Shown in pieces: positions 60,573 through 64,000 of a stretch of DNA of 64,000 nucleotides. The notes under the pieces were generated by a model, which made no database searches, had not been told where the DNA came from, and saw only the letters and a list, made by a program, of their open reading frames with translations. This stretch comes from Novosphingobium sp. Gsoil 351. GTDB taxonomy: Bacteria > Pseudomonadota > Alphaproteobacteria > Sphingomonadales > Sphingomonadaceae. Position 1 is the stretch's first letter; every line of letters starts with the position of its first letter. The stretch is taken from assembly GCF_009707465.1 (NCBI RefSeq), contig NZ_CP046120.1:3253501-3317500 (forward strand), written 5' to 3'. The translations under genes and the position numbers were made by a program.

Positions 60573-61586
60573 GTGATCGAGCAGCAAAACCGCCGCGTGT
60601 TTATCCAACGGCACGGCGACGGCACGCCCGCCCTTGCGGACTTCGGAATCGGTGAAGAGACGATCGAAGGCGTCGCCGCGGGCGAGGTTCTCGTCAGAGT
60701 CGACACACTTTCGGTCGATGCCTGGATTCTGACCACCTTGAGCGCTCCGGGGATGCACGAAACCGGGCGCCTCGGCAGCACCGTGCAGGCCTTCGGGGTC
60801 GGGCAAGTGCTGGTCAGCAACAGTCCGCAGTTCGTCGCGGGCGATTGGGTCTACGGCATGCTGGCTGCGCAAACGCATGCGGTGTTGCCCGCATCCCAGC
60901 TCACCAAGGTCGTCCCCGAGCCGCAGGTCGATCCCCGCGCGTACATCGGTCCGCTGGGCATCACCACGGGACTGACCGCCTGGGTGGGGCTGGTCGCGGT
61001 CGGCGAAGCCCAGGCGGGGGAGGTGGTGCTCGTGTCGGGGGCTGCGGGGGCCGTGGGTTCCTGCGTGGTCCAGCTTGCCAAGGCGCGCGGGGCGCGCGTC
61101 ATCGGTATCGCGGGCGGGCCCGAGAAATGCGCCTATCTTTCCGAGGTCATCGGAGCCGACGCGACCATCGATTACAAGCAAGATGACGTGGCGAGCCGCA
61201 TCGCCGAACTGGCGCCCGACGGAATCGATGTCTTCTTCGACAATGTCGGCGGCGAAATTCTCGACAGCGCGCTGGATAACTTGCGCCCGACAGGCGGCGC
61301 ACGGGTTTTGATTTGCGGCGCGATCTCGCAATATCGCCATCTCGACGACGTGCGCGGTCCCAAACTCTACTTGCGTCTGGCCGAGCGGAACGCCTCGATG
61401 CGGGGGTTCGTGGTCAGCCACCATGCCGCCCGGTTTCCCGAGGCTGTCGCCGAAATCTCCGAACTCATCCGTTCGGGCAAGCTGAAATTGCCCGAGCATG
61501 TGGTGACACCGATCGACAACTTTCCCGAAGCGTTGCTGATGCTGCTCGACGGCAAGCATACCGGCAATCTGGTCGTGCGCCCCTAA
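60573..61586 (+). CDS. NADP-dependent MDR oxidoreductase (alkenal/one reductase type)
   Basis: The protein has 337 residues. The family pattern is that of zinc-free medium-chain reductases such as CurA or leukotriene B4 dehydrogenase-like proteins: VRVDTLSVDAW, then ITTGLTAWVGLVAVGEAQAGEVVLVSGAAGAVGSCVVQLAKARGARVIGIAGGPEKC (nucleotide-binding), then VFFDNVGGEILD and ICGAISQY. It reduces an activated C=C double bond with NADPH. GTG 60573 has GGGA upstream; an earlier ATG (60562) stops after four codons. It is 136 bp after the ligase, probably the same operon. An enoyl-like intermediate of the ligase product is a plausible substrate. Confidence 0.88.
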   Translation: MIEQQNRRVFIQRHGDGTPALADFGIGEETIEGVAAGEVLVRVDTLSVDAWILTTLSAPGMHETGRLGSTVQAFGVGQVLVSNSPQFVAGDWVYGMLAAQTHAVLPASQLTKVVPEPQVDPRAYIGPLGITTGLTAWVGLVAVGEAQAGEVVLVSGAAGAVGSCVVQLAKARGARVIGIAGGPEKCAYLSEVIGADATIDYKQDDVASRIAELAPDGIDVFFDNVGGEILDSALDNLRPTGGARVLICGAISQYRHLDDVRGPKLYLRLAERNASMRGFVVSHHAARFPEAVAEISELIRSGKLKLPEHVVTPIDNFPEALLMLLDGKHTGNLVVRP

Positions 61587-61843
61587 AACGAAGGGCGGGA
61601 AAACTACGCGAAACGAAATTCCTTTCGGGGGAAGCCAAACGGCTGCCCGAATGAAAGTCATGGCGCGTGCCATTGCAAAAAACTGGACCGGGCGCACGCC
61701 ACAGGCCGCCAAAAAAAGATGGGATAACCCGTTAGATTGCCCCCCTATTCAAATGTAGAGGTGCGTCGTCCTCGCAGGTTTAGTTGATTGCCGATCAATG
61801 AAATGGCGAAGTCTCGTAGAGGACTCGTTCGGGGAGAGTGACT
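61587..61843. other. Promoter region of the last TBDR
   Basis: No gene is visible. A small inverted repeat TTGAT-N5-ATCAA near 61783-61797 could be an operator, but it is too short to trust. The TBDR ribosome-binding site GGGGAGAG is at 61831-61838. Confidence 0.4.
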
Positions 61844-64000
61844 GTGTCCAAATCAACCAAGATGTTGACGCGCGTGTTGCAGTGCATTTCCGTGGGCAGC
61901 GCGGCGTTGCCGGTAGTCGCTGCGGCCCAGACACCGCCGCCCGACGCTTCGGTGGCGGCGCCGCAATCCGAAGAAACGGGAACCAACCCCGACATCATCG
62001 TGACCGCGCGCTTCCGCAACGAGCTGCTCCAGGACACGCCGCTGTCGATCAGCGCGTTCAACGCCAAGATGGTGGAAAACTCGGTCCTCACCGACGTCCG
62101 CGACGTTCAGAAGTTCCTGCCCAACGTCCAGCTTTCGCGTATCTCGTTCGCGGGCAACGCGCTCGGCGCGTCGATCCGCGGGGTCAGCTTCGCGGACCTG
62201 GAGAAGACCTTCGACCCGGCGATCGGGGTGGCGATCGACGGGGTGTTCCTGGGCACCAACACCGGCGCCAACATCGACTTTTCCGACATCGAATCGATCG
62301 AGGTGCTGCGCGGTCCCCAGGGCACGCTCTATGGGCGCAACACCATCGGCGGAACGATCAGCGTGCGCCGCACCCGGCCCACCGGCGAATTCGGAGTTAA
62401 GGCCCACGCCCGCTACGCCAGCTTCAACGCGACCGATTTCGACGCGGTCGTCAACCTGCCCAAGCTGGGCGACGCGGTCTCGATCAAGCTGTTCGGGCTG
62501 GTCCGCAACAGCGATTCGTTCACCCGCAACCGGACCACCGGCAAGCGCGAGAAAGGGCGCGACTACTACAACCTCGGCATCGCCGCGCAGTTCGATCTCG
62601 GCGGCGAGACCACCGCGCTCGCCTCGGTCGACTACCAGAAGGACCGCAGCACTTTTCCGAGCAACATCAACCTCACCAAGGCCGCCGGGCGGCCGTTTGG
62701 CGCGGGCGGGACGATTTGCGATTTCACCCGTTCGATCGGCTTCGGCGATCTGGGCTGCGATACCCTGGGCGTGGTCCGCCAGCGCGCCGAGAAGTTCAAG
62801 ATCGCCAACACCAGCATTCCTTTCCTGAGCAGCATCGACGGCTGGAACGCATCGTTCGAGCTCAACTCCAAGCTCGGTGATTTCGCGCTGACCGCGATCA
62901 CCGGTTATCGCGACACCGACGATTCGATCCTCGAGGAGAATACCGGCGCGCCCGCTTTGCCGTTCGCACCCGGGGTCAACGTGCCGTTGTTCGTGGCCGC
63001 GCGCGACCAGAGCTACAAGCAGCTCAGCCAGGAGGTGCGGATCAGCGGCAATCTGAGCGATTCGGTCGATTTGATCGCCGGAGTTTATTATCTGCACACC
63101 AGCTACCAGATCCGGCCGCTGCCCTATAACGGCATGACGAGCGGCCAGATCTATGTCCTCAATGGCCCGGCGCAGGGCTTCACGGCGCGCCAGAAGCTCG
63201 ATTCCTACGCGATCTTCGCAGAATCGATCATCAAGCTGGGCAGCAACGTCCGCCTGACGCTTGGGGGTCGCTACACCACCGAGACCAAGAAGTTCGGGAT
63301 CGACTTCACGATTCCCGCACCGTTCTCGGCCAGCGCGAAGAAGACCTTCAGCGATCCCACCGGACGCGTGATCCTCGATTGGAAGCCCAATGACGACACG
63401 ATGCTCTACGCCAGTTGGTCGCGGGGGTTCCGTTCGGGCGGGTTCAATGGGCGCGCAACCACGCCCACCTCGATCGGACCTTATAATCCGGAACGGGTCG
63501 ACAGCTTCGAGGCCGGCCTCAAAGCCGATCTCCTCGACGGACGGCTGCGCTTCAACCCCACGGTGTTCTGGGTCGAATACAACAACAAGCAGGAAGACAT
63601 CATTCGCGCCGCCGGGGTCGGCACCGAGACGATCGTCGAGAACGCGGCATCCGCACGGATCCGCGGGGCCGAACTGGAAATCCAGGCCCGGCCGACTCCC
63701 GAACTGACCCTGCGCGCGTCGGGCGGCTATCTCGACCCGCAGTACAAGTCGTTCCTGATCCCCGACCTGACCCGACCGGGACAGTTCATCGACGTCTCCA
63801 AGCAACGCAACTTCCGCCGCGCGCCGGAGTGGACCTTCAACGCCGGGCTCGACTATCAAATGCGCGTGAGCGACGCCAACAGCGTGGGCTTGACGATCGA
63901 CTATGCCTATATCGACGACATCACGTCCTCGCCGTTTCCCGACACGACCGGTGCCGGGCGCGACGTGATCAAGGCCTACGGCACGCTCGATGCGTCACTC
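61844..64000 (+). CDS. TonB-dependent outer membrane receptor, partial (3' end outside window)
   Basis: From GTG 61844 (GGGGAGAG six bases upstream) about 719 codons are open to the window edge. The signal peptide ends near VAAAQ, the TonB box is DIIVTARFRNELLQD, the plug has SIEVLRGPQGTLYGRNTIGGTIS, and the barrel contains WSRGFRSGGFNGRAT. The last strands and stop lie beyond 64000. A 668-codon open frame on the opposite strand is a shadow. It lies 257 bp after the oxidoreductase and may be a second receptor for the same nutrient class as the TBDR at 55669. Confidence 0.95.
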   Translation, partial: MSKSTKMLTRVLQCISVGSAALPVVAAAQTPPPDASVAAPQSEETGTNPDIIVTARFRNELLQDTPLSISAFNAKMVENSVLTDVRDVQKFLPNVQLSRISFAGNALGASIRGVSFADLEKTFDPAIGVAIDGVFLGTNTGANIDFSDIESIEVLRGPQGTLYGRNTIGGTISVRRTRPTGEFGVKAHARYASFNATDFDAVVNLPKLGDAVSIKLFGLVRNSDSFTRNRTTGKREKGRDYYNLGIAAQFDLGGETTALASVDYQKDRSTFPSNINLTKAAGRPFGAGGTICDFTRSIGFGDLGCDTLGVVRQRAEKFKIANTSIPFLSSIDGWNASFELNSKLGDFALTAITGYRDTDDSILEENTGAPALPFAPGVNVPLFVAARDQSYKQLSQEVRISGNLSDSVDLIAGVYYLHTSYQIRPLPYNGMTSGQIYVLNGPAQGFTARQKLDSYAIFAESIIKLGSNVRLTLGGRYTTETKKFGIDFTIPAPFSASAKKTFSDPTGRVILDWKPNDDTMLYASWSRGFRSGGFNGRATTPTSIGPYNPERVDSFEAGLKADLLDGRLRFNPTVFWVEYNNKQEDIIRAAGVGTETIVENAASARIRGAELEIQARPTPELTLRASGGYLDPQYKSFLIPDLTRPGQFIDVSKQRNFRRAPEWTFNAGLDYQMRVSDANSVGLTIDYAYIDDITSSPFPDTTGAGRDVIKAYGTLDASL

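Noticed and set aside
61853..63859. A 668-codon open frame on the minus strand
   Set aside because: It is fully antisense to a TBDR with signal peptide, plug and barrel motifs; the opposite frame is arginine- and alanine-rich with no domain.
1..64000. tRNA, rRNA, CRISPR arrays, riboswitches, prophage and conjugation genes
   Set aside because: I scanned for cloverleaf ends, regular spaced repeats and hallmark proteins and saw none, though a covariance-model search was not possible here.

Overview
The window is GC-rich alphaproteobacterial chromosome, most likely from a sphingomonad (Sphingomonadaceae). The evidence is six TonB-dependent receptors (TBDRs), each beside catabolic or regulatory genes, a DUF3606 protein, tandem SnoaL-like proteins, EcfG-like promoters and a BciA-type 8-vinyl reductase. 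No rRNA, tRNA or CRISPR array was seen. Mobile DNA is limited to one IS256-type transposase remnant and several truncated genes. All assignments come from reading the sequence and from recalled family motifs; no database search was run.

Layout. 0-1.6 kb: edge-truncated NAD(P)H-hydrate dehydratase, a histidine phosphatase and a P450 scar. 1.6-7.1 kb: sensory island with an HWE/HisKA_2 kinase, a kinase plus receiver whose membrane domain keeps the ethylene-receptor copper residues, and a PAS-PAS-GGDEF-EAL protein followed by a BLUF photoreceptor. 7.4-13 kb: two regulators, an IS256 remnant, a response regulator and several small proteins, two of them behind EcfG-like promoters. 13-17.8 kb: LemA and M48 protease with secreted proteins of unknown role. 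17.9-25.6 kb: catabolic locus of aldehyde dehydrogenase, TBDR, TetR, a frameshifted N-acyl-D-amino-acid deacylase-like gene and an MFS carrier.

26-37.9 kb: LacI-like protein without a DNA-binding domain, two divergent tandem-SnoaL proteins, TBDR, MFS, an AceE/MdeB-like thiamine enzyme translationally coupled to threonine ammonia-lyase, and a bicupin. A similar 21-bp dyad lies upstream of each of the three transcription units. 37.9-39.6 kb: gene remnants and one outer-membrane-type protein. 39.6-45.2 kb: tightly packed envelope operon with two paralogous membrane proteins, a CDP-glycerol glycerophosphotransferase-like protein, a DUF2334 deacetylase-like protein, DUF2141 and a GT4 glycosyltransferase. 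This is my best candidate for an undescribed system. 45.2-50.2 kb: EEP-family hydrolase, then FecI-type sigma, FecR-type anti-sigma and an STN-domain TBDR.

50.4-53.4 kb: universal stress protein, truncated MgtC-like gene, SpoIIAA-like protein and bciA. 53.4-64 kb: second lipophilic-substrate locus, with IclR, DUF1330-like protein, alpha/beta hydrolase and TBDR on one strand, and amidohydrolase, acyl-CoA ligase, MDR oxidoreductase and an edge-truncated TBDR on the other. A tandem palindromic operator sits in the divergent promoter.

Three otherwise healthy genes carry single-base indels, mostly in short homopolymers (16.06, 22.71, 23.76 and 31.01 kb). Base-calling errors are therefore a serious alternative to true pseudogenes.
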